DNA of 64,000 nt from DASPKM01 sp035628135 (GTDB lineage Bacteria; Bacteroidota; Bacteroidia; Chitinophagales; Chitinophagaceae). Numbering within the stretch: the first letter of the stretch is position 1; each line of letters opens with the position of its first letter. Under the pieces are notes generated by a model that was not told where the DNA came from, searched no databases, and was given only the letters and a program-made list of their open reading frames with translations. Below are positions 52,394 to 61,503 of this stretch, one piece after another. Location: the NCBI GenBank assembly GCA_035628135.1, contig DASPKM010000002.1, positions 124,001 to 188,000 of the forward strand, in the 5' to 3' direction. A program made the position numbers and the translations under genes.

Positions 52394-54868
52394 ATGCGAT
52401 CTCTACCCAAGGCCCTGATGCTGTGCTTGCCATTGCTTGCCTGCATGTTCACCGGCTCCACAGCTAAATCCCAGATAACCGTCAATATCATCAATCCTGC
52501 GCACCTGCAGGTAGTGGAAGATAATCTATCGATACGGGCGACTGTTACATCCAATTTTCAATTGAATACAGTAACGGCCACGGTTTCCGGACGACAAACC
52601 ACGCTGGTGTTTAACGCGGCCACTGGATGGACGGGCCAGTTGAACCTGGCCGGTTTGCCGCTCGATACACTGAATGTAGTGGTGGAGGCGACCGATGTAT
52701 TCAGCAACAGCAATTCTGCGAACCGGGATTTTATACATGACCAGGCGCCGGTATTTACACTGGACAGTATATTGCATGGTTCGTTGGCCAGGCCACTCAT
52801 CAGGGTGAAGGGTTCAGCCACTGATAATATGGACAGCGTGCAACTGACTGTACTTGTCAATAATGCCGCGGGCACATATACCGTGGGCACGTTTTATAAT
52901 AGTGTGGATACGGTCATCGATCTTTCGCAGGATGAAGGAAGGAGCGTGTTTGTACGGGTTGTTGCAAGAGACAAGGTAAACCTAACAAATACGCACAGTG
53001 GCGAAGTGTTTGTGGAGAGCAGCCCTTACCTGGAAGAAATTTTCAGCAGCACTTCCATGATCGCGGATTTCAATTACAACAAGGTATTTACCGGTGACGA
53101 TACAAGTCCCGGTAACCTGCGGCTGATCGATATTACTACCAATGCAACCGAGAACATACCATATAGTGGCGGCATTACCACTTCGGGTCAGTTCCTGACC
53201 ATGAAAAGACACATTATAACACCGCAGGGTGTTCTGTTTCCGCAGCATGAGTGGAATAATGGCATGTTGTACCAACTTCCATACACTGTGTTTGGCTCGC
53301 AAGGCAACTTTGCATTGTTGTATGCAAACGATAGCCTGTACATCCGCGATCTTACTACCAGGGAGAATACGTTCATTACAAAATCCAATCAGTTCCGTGG
53401 CGGTGATGTGGGCGCAAATGGGGTGGCGTTCTATGGAGTAGCAAGGGGTGTTCTGCAAAACCTTGAAAAATGGGAGAACAACAGCATTAGTGTCCTGTTG
53501 AGCAACCACGCGGACACGTCGAAGATGTGGCCACGCACCGACGGTCAATATGTGGCATATAGCAAGTTGATCAGCCCGAATACAGTACGGATAGCCATGC
53601 ACGACGGCACTTCGGAAATAGAGCTTAGTGATTTAGGCAATGTACCTCCGGATCAGTCGCAAAACCGGTTCCGCGTCAAAAATAAATTCGTAGCATATAT
53701 CAAAACCATGCCTGGCGGCGTAGACCAGGTTTGGCTTCGCGATTCAACAGGGGCGAATATCCAACTTACCTTTTTTGGTAACGATAGCGAGTTTGAAGAA
53801 TTGGGAGAAAATGGTGACGTGACATTTCTTAGACCAGCTCCGGTAACCGACAGGAGGTGGCACTCCACAAAAACCGGCGTGTTGCAAGAAATCGGTGGAG
53901 GTCTTGGCATTCCTGTTTTTCGGGATACCGCCTGGTACTTTGCTATTGGCAGAAAACTGTTGAAGCTCAACTTGAATATTCCATCGAACAGCATCAGCAG
54001 CTTCCAGGAGATAGTTGCGCCAAACACAACGTTTGCATTTAATTCGAATGATTTTGCTTCTAATTTTTATGGGCCTGGCAATCTGGTGTACGTAAAGATC
54101 ACGAGGGCGCCCGCGCATGGGATGCTGAGGAATACCAGTACCGGCCAATTCCTGAGCCTGAACAGTGTAGTAGCGCGGAATCAATTGAACACGTTGGTAT
54201 ATATTCCGGACAACGGTTACATCGGAAGAGATACCATTGGATGGGATGCTTCGAACAGCATCGATTATACCGGCACTACTGCTTTTATCACTATGAACGT
54301 AGGTACGGCGCCACTGCCTGTGAAGCTTACACATTTTACAGGCGTACTGGATAAGGGTATCGTTATGCTTACCTGGAAAACCGCTACCGAGCAAAATACC
54401 AGAACGTTCGAAGTGCAGCGCAGCACCGATGGTGTAAACTTCGCGAGGATTGGCAATGTCACGGCAACAGGTAGCATTAACGGCGCCTCGTACGCATTCC
54501 AGGACCTTAACCCGGCTATTGGATACAATTACTACCGGTTGAAGATAATAGACGAAGATGGCAAGTATGACCATTCCATCATCGTTATCATCAATACTAA
54601 AAAAGACGGTAAGCTTTCAGTTACCATTTATCCCAACCCGACTCCCAACAACGTCGTATCCCTCAACATCAATGGCCGCATCGAAGGCAATTGCAGGATA
54701 GATGTGGTAGATATGAACGGAAAACAGGTAATGCAGCGCAACCTCGGTAACATGCAGGCAGACAGTTATACTACTACACTGAATCTTGGAAACATACAGA
54801 AAGGCACCTACTTCATCAAGCTGGCAATAGGAGATAAGCTGTTGACGCATAGAATAGTGGTACAATAA
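52394..54868 (+). CDS. Large surface protein with T9SS sorting domain
   Basis: The 824-aa protein has a signal peptide (residues ~1-25), several Ig-like or cadherin-like beta domains, a middle region of repeated beta strands (~220-550) and the T9SS C-terminal sorting domain in the last ~80 residues (TIYPNPTPNNVVSLNINGR ... GTYFIKLAIGDK). Before the sorting domain, LPVKLTHFTGVLDKG ... FEVQRSTDGVNFARIG is a module frequent in such proteins. It is likely a secreted or surface protein with unknown role. The gene starts 198 bp after the fusA terminator. Confidence 0.85.
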   Translation: MRSLPKALMLCLPLLACMFTGSTAKSQITVNIINPAHLQVVEDNLSIRATVTSNFQLNTVTATVSGRQTTLVFNAATGWTGQLNLAGLPLDTLNVVVEATDVFSNSNSANRDFIHDQAPVFTLDSILHGSLARPLIRVKGSATDNMDSVQLTVLVNNAAGTYTVGTFYNSVDTVIDLSQDEGRSVFVRVVARDKVNLTNTHSGEVFVESSPYLEEIFSSTSMIADFNYNKVFTGDDTSPGNLRLIDITTNATENIPYSGGITTSGQFLTMKRHIITPQGVLFPQHEWNNGMLYQLPYTVFGSQGNFALLYANDSLYIRDLTTRENTFITKSNQFRGGDVGANGVAFYGVARGVLQNLEKWENNSISVLLSNHADTSKMWPRTDGQYVAYSKLISPNTVRIAMHDGTSEIELSDLGNVPPDQSQNRFRVKNKFVAYIKTMPGGVDQVWLRDSTGANIQLTFFGNDSEFEELGENGDVTFLRPAPVTDRRWHSTKTGVLQEIGGGLGIPVFRDTAWYFAIGRKLLKLNLNIPSNSISSFQEIVAPNTTFAFNSNDFASNFYGPGNLVYVKITRAPAHGMLRNTSTGQFLSLNSVVARNQLNTLVYIPDNGYIGRDTIGWDASNSIDYTGTTAFITMNVGTAPLPVKLTHFTGVLDKGIVMLTWKTATEQNTRTFEVQRSTDGVNFARIGNVTATGSINGASYAFQDLNPAIGYNYYRLKIIDEDGKYDHSIIVIINTKKDGKLSVTIYPNPTPNNVVSLNINGRIEGNCRIDVVDMNGKQVMQRNLGNMQADSYTTTLNLGNIQKGTYFIKLAIGDKLLTHRIVVQ

Positions 54869-54951
54869 GCGTTTTTCAAATATTAAGAGGATCAGTCGGC
54901 TCGTTCGTTAACAAGCCGATTGCCTATATTTAAGGCCCCTAAACGTGCTAT

Positions 54952-57900
54952 ATGAAGCTCCTTTGTAGTAGCTGGTTGCTTGCGCTTTGTTGCTGTTGCA
55001 CTGTTGTTGTTGCACAACAGATGCCCCCTGTTATTTTATGGAAGAAAGCATTGGGAGGATCAAAGGATGATGTTGCACGCTGTGTTATCCGCACAGTAGA
55101 CAATGGAGCATTAATTGTGGGCTCCTCGCTTTCCAATGATGGAGATGTAATCGGACACCATGGATCCAGTGCCACTTCTGACGCATGGGTGGTGAAATTA
55201 TCTGCCGATGGAAATATCGAATGGCAAAAAAGTCTTGGTGGATCCGCGAATGACAGCTTTTACTCAGTTATCATTGCGCCAGATGGTTCATACCTCTGTG
55301 CTGGAAGCACTTCCTCTAATGATGGAGACGTAGCGGGTAATCGTGGGGGCTCTGACGTATGGTTAGTTAAAATTAGCCGTTACGGAGGCATATTATGGCA
55401 AAAATGCCTGGGGGGCTCTGGTGATGATGGCGCGGTAAGCATTAGTAGGACTGCTGACGGCAATGCGCTGGTTATGGCAAATACAAGGTCCAGTGGTGGC
55501 GACGTTACAGGTTACGCGGGCGGTGTGGATCTATGGGCCTTGAAAGTGAATACCTCCAATGGCAACATAATATGGCAGCGTGCATTTGGTGGCTCAGACA
55601 ACGACTTCGGCATGGATATCGAAGAAGGACTGAACGGCGAATTCTTCATGGTGGCAGAGGTCAACTCAAATGATGGATATTTTGGCGCTAACCCGAATTT
55701 TCCTCTCCGTGGTAAATTTATAAGAATGAGGGCTGATTTTACGCTGGCCACATATGTCGGCGGAGACCGGTATTCGTACCAAAGCATCATAAGAACGCCA
55801 ACCGATGACCTTTGGTTAGGGGCAGAGGCCAATTTTTGCACTTTTGATCATTTACCAAAGAGCGCTAATCTGGGAAGGACCAGCATGTTTGGCAGTGGTC
55901 TTTTTGGAAGCTTGCAATATTCGAGGCCTCCTTGTACCTCAGGTTTCTCTTACCATATACAGGGAGCTTCGTCTTTGTCGGTGGTCAACGAAACGATAAA
56001 CCTGTATGCCGGGAGCGTGGACAGCACGTCAGCAGGCATCAGCCTGAAAAAAAGAGATGGAATCATCAGTGCGTTTGGTTTGGCCGCCAGGGTTGCATGG
56101 GAGAAAATTCTTGGTGGAACTGAGGACGATTATTTCACGTCCGCTGCTGCGCTGAGCGACAATGAATTTATTGTTGTGGGCCATACCAAATCAAATGATG
56201 GTGATGTAAGTGGAAATCACGGTGGTTACGATTGGTGGGTAGTAAAATTTGGCAAAACAAATACCATCAAGGGCCAGGTATTCATAGATTATAACCTGAG
56301 CGGTGTCAGGGATGCTAATGAGCCGCTGGCGGGCAATGTTCTTGTGGAGAGTTCAAAACGAGGGATTAAAACAACTAGCCTTGTTTATAACGGATTTTTT
56401 TCCAATGTGGTTGATACCGGCACATACCAGACCAAGGTGATTTCAACATTGCCGTACTATAACATAGGCGTTCCCGCTGTTGTTACCAATACTTTCAATA
56501 CGTATAATAATTCGGTTGACCTGACTTTCGCCCTGCAGCCCCTTGGCGGGCAACGTGACTATCGTGCGCAACTGCTTTCAACCACCCCTTTCAGGCCAGG
56601 ATTTGATGCTACTTATAAATTACAGGTGGTGAATGTTGGTACCGACACATTAATCAACCGGACGGTTACACTTACCAAAGATTCACGGTTGCAGTTCTTA
56701 TCATCCGCTCCAACACAAACAAGCATTGCGGCTAATGATATATCATGGAATATACCATACCTGGGCCCGCTTGATACTGTCAATATCACCATCCACATGC
56801 GATTGTCGGCGCTCACTCCGCTCTCTGCTCACATTACATCAAAGGCCGTGGTGGATACGACCGGCGATTTGAATAAAGCGAACAATACATCTATATCGCA
56901 TGCAATAGTGAGTGGTGGATATGATCCGAACGATAAGCGAGAATCCACGGGCGATAATTTCAGCCTTCAGGATGTGTTTGACGGGAAGCACATCAACTAC
57001 ACCATCCGGTTTCAAAACACAGGTAACGATACGGCATTCAATATTTTCATTCGCGATACATTGGATGCAAAGCTCGACTGGACTACAATGGAAATGGTTT
57101 CATCCAGCCATCCGTACCGTTTGACCATAACCGATGGCAATAAGCTGGAGTGGACGTTTTCAAATATTCATTTAGTAGACAGCGTGCACAACGAGCCTGC
57201 CAGCCATGGCTATATCAGTTACAGCATAAAACCAATATCGACTTTGGCGGCGGGAGACATTATCCAAAACAGCGCCTCTATCTATTTTGATTTTAACCTC
57301 CCGGTCAAAACAAACACTGTGCTCACAGTCATTAAATCCGGGATACCTCCGCCGTCTCCGGTTGTTACGGGCATGTTGAACAGTTATTGCAGCAACTCCG
57401 GTGTACAGAGAGCAAAGATTGCCAATATGCCCGCGGCTACTGCCGGCATCACGGTGAAAGTGGAGCTGGGTCCGTATTTGTTGCCGGTGGCGGCAGACAG
57501 CACCTTTAGTTTTGACCCCGCTACGATAGGTGGCGGCACACACCAACTGCGGGTAGTATTTTCAAACCACTTTGGTGCGGACACGTTGACAAGGATAGTT
57601 ACTATAGAGCCTGCGGTGATGCCGGATGTAAATGTATCTGCCAACGTTACAACGATCGTTAATTTAATAAACGCAGTGGTGATAACTGCCGCCAATGCAA
57701 CCGGGGGCGGTCAGCATCCATTGTACACTTACGCCAAGGATAGGGATTTTGCAAACATTCTGCGTTCCGAAAGCAGCAGCCCGGTACTGGTTATTGATCC
57801 CAATTCCCTGCAAGCAGGAGACAATTGGGTGTATGTGAAAATGAAGACAAGCAGTTCGTGTTACATCACTCAATTCAATATCGATAGCATTAAACTTACC

Positions 57901-58755
57901 CTGCAATTGCCGGCGCCGCCAGTGCCTATCGTCAATGGAATGCAAGCCAGCTATTGCAACAACCAGGGTATTCAAAAAGGAAAGCTGGGCAACTATCCTC
58001 CGGCTGGCATAGGAGCCACCGCAACGGTTAAGCTGGATGGCAACCAGCTTTCACTGGCAGGCGACAGCAGCTTTGGTTTCAATCCATCTACGTTATCCAT
58101 TGGCGCGCACGTGCTGGAAGTAACTTTCGCCAACATGACCGCAACGCGTACCACCACAGTAAACTTTACGGTATCTGCTCTTGCAACGCCGGATGTGAAT
58201 GTTACTGCAAGCATCTCGACTGTAATGAACACAAACGACATGGTGATCATCACGGCCAGTAACGCCGCCGGTGGAGGTAACACGCCGCTGTATACATTTG
58301 CATTGACCAGGGATTTCACACACATCATACAGCCCGAAGGGCAATCGAATACCTATACTATCGCAGCTTCTTCATTGCGGCTGGGTAACAATTGGATTTA
58401 TGTAAAGATGAAGACCAGCGCAACCTGTTACACACAGCAAACAGCACTCGACAGTGTGATGATCATAAAATCCACCAGCATAGGATTGACCGATCCTGAT
58501 AACCCGGCGCAGCGGATAGGTTGTACGCCCAATCCGTTCAGAAGCCAGTTGATCGTCAGCGGGCTGATGGCATCGAAGCGCTATAGCATTACAGTCTATA
58601 ACATGCAGGGCAGGCAAGTGCATACCTCCAGCGTCACCAACCGCAGCATTACCAGTATCAGGTTTTCTGGACAGCCTGCGGGCGTCTACCAGGTAAGCAT
58701 ATACGATGAAACAAAAGGACGGATGATAGGAACTGCGCAGGTAGTGAAGCAATAA
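54952..58755 (+). CDS. Large surface protein with repeats, SdrD-like and T9SS domains
   Basis: The 1,267-aa protein has a Cys-rich signal peptide (residues ~1-21). Residues ~28-230 and ~380-430 contain repeats with WQKSLGGS and SNDGDVxGxxGG patterns, like a beta propeller. An SdrD B-like module (~435-510, VFIDYNLSGVRDANEPLAG) and a DUF11-like region with YDPNDKRESTGDNFSLQD follow. Two ~190-residue tandem repeats come next (~800-990 and ~990-1175; LYTYAKDRDFANI and LYTFALTRDFTHI match), then a T9SS sorting domain (CTPNPFRSQLIVSGL ... GVYQVSIYDE). It starts 83 bp after the previous T9SS gene on the same strand and ends at a terminator. Confidence 0.85.
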   Translation: MKLLCSSWLLALCCCCTVVVAQQMPPVILWKKALGGSKDDVARCVIRTVDNGALIVGSSLSNDGDVIGHHGSSATSDAWVVKLSADGNIEWQKSLGGSANDSFYSVIIAPDGSYLCAGSTSSNDGDVAGNRGGSDVWLVKISRYGGILWQKCLGGSGDDGAVSISRTADGNALVMANTRSSGGDVTGYAGGVDLWALKVNTSNGNIIWQRAFGGSDNDFGMDIEEGLNGEFFMVAEVNSNDGYFGANPNFPLRGKFIRMRADFTLATYVGGDRYSYQSIIRTPTDDLWLGAEANFCTFDHLPKSANLGRTSMFGSGLFGSLQYSRPPCTSGFSYHIQGASSLSVVNETINLYAGSVDSTSAGISLKKRDGIISAFGLAARVAWEKILGGTEDDYFTSAAALSDNEFIVVGHTKSNDGDVSGNHGGYDWWVVKFGKTNTIKGQVFIDYNLSGVRDANEPLAGNVLVESSKRGIKTTSLVYNGFFSNVVDTGTYQTKVISTLPYYNIGVPAVVTNTFNTYNNSVDLTFALQPLGGQRDYRAQLLSTTPFRPGFDATYKLQVVNVGTDTLINRTVTLTKDSRLQFLSSAPTQTSIAANDISWNIPYLGPLDTVNITIHMRLSALTPLSAHITSKAVVDTTGDLNKANNTSISHAIVSGGYDPNDKRESTGDNFSLQDVFDGKHINYTIRFQNTGNDTAFNIFIRDTLDAKLDWTTMEMVSSSHPYRLTITDGNKLEWTFSNIHLVDSVHNEPASHGYISYSIKPISTLAAGDIIQNSASIYFDFNLPVKTNTVLTVIKSGIPPPSPVVTGMLNSYCSNSGVQRAKIANMPAATAGITVKVELGPYLLPVAADSTFSFDPATIGGGTHQLRVVFSNHFGADTLTRIVTIEPAVMPDVNVSANVTTIVNLINAVVITAANATGGGQHPLYTYAKDRDFANILRSESSSPVLVIDPNSLQAGDNWVYVKMKTSSSCYITQFNIDSIKLTLQLPAPPVPIVNGMQASYCNNQGIQKGKLGNYPPAGIGATATVKLDGNQLSLAGDSSFGFNPSTLSIGAHVLEVTFANMTATRTTTVNFTVSALATPDVNVTASISTVMNTNDMVIITASNAAGGGNTPLYTFALTRDFTHIIQPEGQSNTYTIAASSLRLGNNWIYVKMKTSATCYTQQTALDSVMIIKSTSIGLTDPDNPAQRIGCTPNPFRSQLIVSGLMASKRYSITVYNMQGRQVHTSSVTNRSITSIRFSGQPAGVYQVSIYDETKGRMIGTAQVVKQ

Positions 58756-58762
58756 TAATTCA

Positions 58763-58787
58763 ACAGCCCCGAAAAAATCGGGGCTGT
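58763..58787 (+). terminator. Intrinsic terminator
   Basis: ACAGCCCCGA and TCGGGGCTGT enclose AAAAA and are followed by TTTTTTT. It terminates the T9SS gene pair. Confidence 0.9.
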
Positions 58788-58824
58788 TTTTTTTGAATTG
58801 TATGTCTGGGTTAGTAAGCAGGGG

Positions 58825-60042
58825 TCAACCATCGTCATCATCATCATCATCGTCATCATCATCATCGTCGTCATCGTCGTCGTCGTCATCATCGTCGTCA
58901 TCACATTGATTCAAATTGCAAACCAAAAATCCTTTATCGCTCGTTCCGCCTTTATAGTTCTCATTTATCTTGGTGGCTGTTTCATTAATATCCGAAGCCT
59001 TATACGCATTCGAGCACTTGCCCAGTACTTTATTCGCGATTTCGAGAAATTCTGCAACGGTCTTGCCCCGGAATTTTCCTTTTTTGATATACATAGTCTC
59101 CAATCTTCGTCCCGCCTGCCCGAAATTGGGATCGTATTTATCGAACGTCACATTCAACGTAAGCGCAATGAGCTGGCCCGCCAACGTATTCTTTAGTTCC
59201 GAAGGATTGGTATAGTTCTTTTTGAGCGCCTCGGGCCTGCCGCTTGCGGGCAATACATTGGTAACCGCCTGCGCCGAAGTAAGGTGAACAGTATAACCAG
59301 TCGCGCATCCTGCTTTCAATCCCGCGGGGAACGCCGCTGCAAAATTGTTGTGCAGGTATACGCCATTGTTATTGCCATTGGGCGGCGCGCCCCATCCGCC
59401 TTGTGTTTGTGTCCTTAGTTGTCCGCAACTTGACGTATCGGTGGGTGGAGGAGGAATGGTATCGCCACCGCCGCCACCACCGCAGCTTTGACGGCAATAG
59501 CGGAAATACTGCTGGCAGGGGTTCTGGCTGGGATTGTTGGTGCCATTGGACCAGATCCAGAAAGAATGCAGCTCATTGCCCGCGGCATCGCGCTTGGTGA
59601 GTTTGATGTGCGTGTGCATGAATATGCAGGTCTCTGTTCCAAACGGTATTCCTATTACCACCGTGCTGTCTATTTCAGGGCTATAGTTCATGACAGTAGG
59701 AGGATTGCGCGGGAATAAGGTATTGCAATCGATCAATCCTACGATGTTGTTGATAACGAATTGCTGAGTGCCATGCAAAATTTCGACGCGGCTGATCTTA
59801 TAATCGGTATAAGGCTCGCGGATAACTACATAATAGCTGGCGCTATCGTTCAATACTTCGATGGTGCCTGATAACAATCCCCCAAAGTTGATCAGCGTGG
59901 TATCGAAGGGCGTGCCGCAAGCCTGTAATCTCGCGGCGATGTCGGCCTGGCCGGAATCGCGCATTACCAGTCCATCATCTTTCTGGCAGGAAGTAATACA
60001 AATAATACATGCAAGTAAGGTAACGGCATAAAATTTCTTCAT
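58825..60042 (-). CDS. Lipoprotein with conserved C-terminal domain and poly-Asp tail
   Basis: The 405-aa protein (ATG at 60042) has a lipoprotein signal ending ITSCQK. The first half is a beta-rich domain (CGTPFDTTLINFGGLLSGTI), followed by a Gly/Pro linker. The second half contains TQGGWGAPPNGNNNGVYLH, FAAAFPAGLKAGC, a NPSELKNTLAGQLIALTLNV helix and a C-terminal INENYKGGTSDKGFLVC. It ends with 24 consecutive Asp and a Gly, encoded by mixed GAT/GAC codons (58831-58902). A paralogue lies upstream at 60258-61373 on the same strand. Function unknown; the acidic tail might bind calcium or other cations. Confidence 0.8.
   Translation of the reverse strand: MKKFYAVTLLACIICITSCQKDDGLVMRDSGQADIAARLQACGTPFDTTLINFGGLLSGTIEVLNDSASYYVVIREPYTDYKISRVEILHGTQQFVINNIVGLIDCNTLFPRNPPTVMNYSPEIDSTVVIGIPFGTETCIFMHTHIKLTKRDAAGNELHSFWIWSNGTNNPSQNPCQQYFRYCRQSCGGGGGGDTIPPPPTDTSSCGQLRTQTQGGWGAPPNGNNNGVYLHNNFAAAFPAGLKAGCATGYTVHLTSAQAVTNVLPASGRPEALKKNYTNPSELKNTLAGQLIALTLNVTFDKYDPNFGQAGRRLETMYIKKGKFRGKTVAEFLEIANKVLGKCSNAYKASDINETATKINENYKGGTSDKGFLVCNLNQCDDDDDDDDDDDDDDDDDDDDDDDDG
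58831..58902 (-). repeat. GAY triplet repeat (24 aspartate codons)
   Basis: Twenty-four consecutive Asp codons, 14 GAT and 10 GAC, form an imperfect triplet repeat at the 3' end of the lipoprotein gene. The codon mixture argues against recent pure slippage. Confidence 0.95.
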
Positions 60043-60206
60043 GCAAAACAATTTTTAAAAGGTTGAGGAATGAAGATGGACGCCGTCGATTGGGAATAAA
60101 GGGGTAATCCAAAGGATGGAAATTATACGTATTCAATTCATTGCAAAAATCATGCAGCAATTAAATGAATTGCAGTATTTACGGTCGACGATAAACATAT
60201 AAAAAC

Positions 60207-60236
60207 ACAAAGTCCTGCATTACAGCAGGACTTTGT
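60207..60236 (-). terminator. Intrinsic terminator of upstream lipoprotein gene
   Basis: ACAAAGTCCTGC and GCAGGACTTTGT form a 12-bp perfect stem around ATTACA. On the minus strand TGTTTTT follows, 21 bp past the stop of the gene at 60258. The spacer 60043-60206 contains no gene. Confidence 0.85.
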
Positions 60237-60257
60237 TTAATATACTTTCGGAAATTA

Positions 60258-61373
60258 CTATCGCTGTGTGGGACACAGCAGAAAGCCATTGTCCCTGTTT
60301 CCATCCACATAATTCTCATTGATCTTACTTGCCACCTCATTGATAGCCGATGGTGTGTATGCATTCGAACATCCGCCCAATACATTATTTGCAATGGTAA
60401 GGAATTGGCTTACGGTCATGTTTGCGAAAGTGCCGCTTCCAATCACCATATCACCCAGCTTCACGCCGGCTTGCCCGAAGTTCGGGTCGTGCTGATCGAA
60501 TCCAACGCTTAAAGTAAGCGCTATCAGTTGTCCTACCAGCACATTCTTAACGGTGCCAGGATTGGCGTAGCTGTTTGTAAGCACTGCGGGTTGTCCACCA
60601 GTGGGCAGCAGGTTGGTAATGGCCTGTGCGGTGGTCATTTTAACAGTCCTTCCGCCCGCACATCCTACTGTAAGTCCGGTCGGGAATGCAGCGGCAAAGT
60701 TTGCATGCAGGTAAACACCAGGATTATTGCCGTTAGGCGGTGCACCCCATCCGCCCTGTGTTTGTGTACGGAGCTGGCCGCAATCGGTCGGCGGGCATTG
60801 CTGCCTGCAATACTGGAAGTATTCCTGGCAGGGGTTCTGGCTTGCATTAGCGGTGCCGTTTGACCAGAGATCGTACGCATAATACAATGCGCCTGTTATA
60901 GGATCACGTTTTTCAACGGTTACCCTCGCATGAAAGAAGAAACATTCGAGTGGGATAGATGCAATGGGAATCGTGATGAGCACTTCATCCTGACCGGGGC
61001 TGTAATGAACAGTCATGTCGGGATTTGTAGGCGACTGGAAGCCGCACTGGATCAGTCCTAGTAGGCTGTTCCGCACATGGTTCTCGTCGCCGTACAATAA
61101 TTTTACTGTGCCGATCTTATAATCGGCGAGTGTTTCTGTGATCTTAATGTAGTAGTTAAGACCATCGTTGCTGATTTGCACCGAACCGGAAACGGCGCCG
61201 CCCAGGTCTTCGAGAGTGGTTGTCAGCGAATTGCCGCAAGTGGGTGGAACAACCACAGCTGCAGTACCGCCGATTTCTTCAGCACTGGCAGCGGGGGTGT
61301 CTACATTTTTTTGACAAGCAGCAAGCGTACCCAGGAAAAGAACCAGGCATAGACGTAGTAAATACGTTCTCAT
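60258..61373 (-). CDS. Lipoprotein paralogue without poly-Asp tail
   Basis: The 371-aa protein (ATG at 61373) has a lipoprotein signal ending LAACQK. Its domains parallel the 405-aa neighbour: a beta-rich first domain (CGNSLTTTLEDLGGAVSGSV), the conserved TQGGWGAPPNGNNPGVYLH core, GLTVGC, NPGTVKNVLVGQLIALTLSV and the C-terminal INENYVDGNRDNGFLLC, where it stops without an acidic tail. The linker is also shorter, without the Gly run. A terminator separates the two, so they are separate transcripts from a duplication. Function unknown. Confidence 0.78.
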   Translation of the reverse strand: MRTYLLRLCLVLFLGTLAACQKNVDTPAASAEEIGGTAAVVVPPTCGNSLTTTLEDLGGAVSGSVQISNDGLNYYIKITETLADYKIGTVKLLYGDENHVRNSLLGLIQCGFQSPTNPDMTVHYSPGQDEVLITIPIASIPLECFFFHARVTVEKRDPITGALYYAYDLWSNGTANASQNPCQEYFQYCRQQCPPTDCGQLRTQTQGGWGAPPNGNNPGVYLHANFAAAFPTGLTVGCAGGRTVKMTTAQAITNLLPTGGQPAVLTNSYANPGTVKNVLVGQLIALTLSVGFDQHDPNFGQAGVKLGDMVIGSGTFANMTVSQFLTIANNVLGGCSNAYTPSAINEVASKINENYVDGNRDNGFLLCPTQR

Positions 61374-61503
61374 AATTGTTTTTTTGGGATTAAATAAATA
61401 ATTGCCAGTTTTTCTAATCAGATCGGGAGCGTATTTCTTAGGAGGGAGTTCAAATGTATTTATAATTTTAAAAAATGCAATATTTGTGGATAAACAGATT
61501 ATT

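Noticed and set aside
58798..59196. Plus-strand frame opposite the poly-Asp lipoprotein
   Set aside because: It translates the triplet repeat as an Ile/Val run in antisense, and the lipoprotein frame is clearly the real one.
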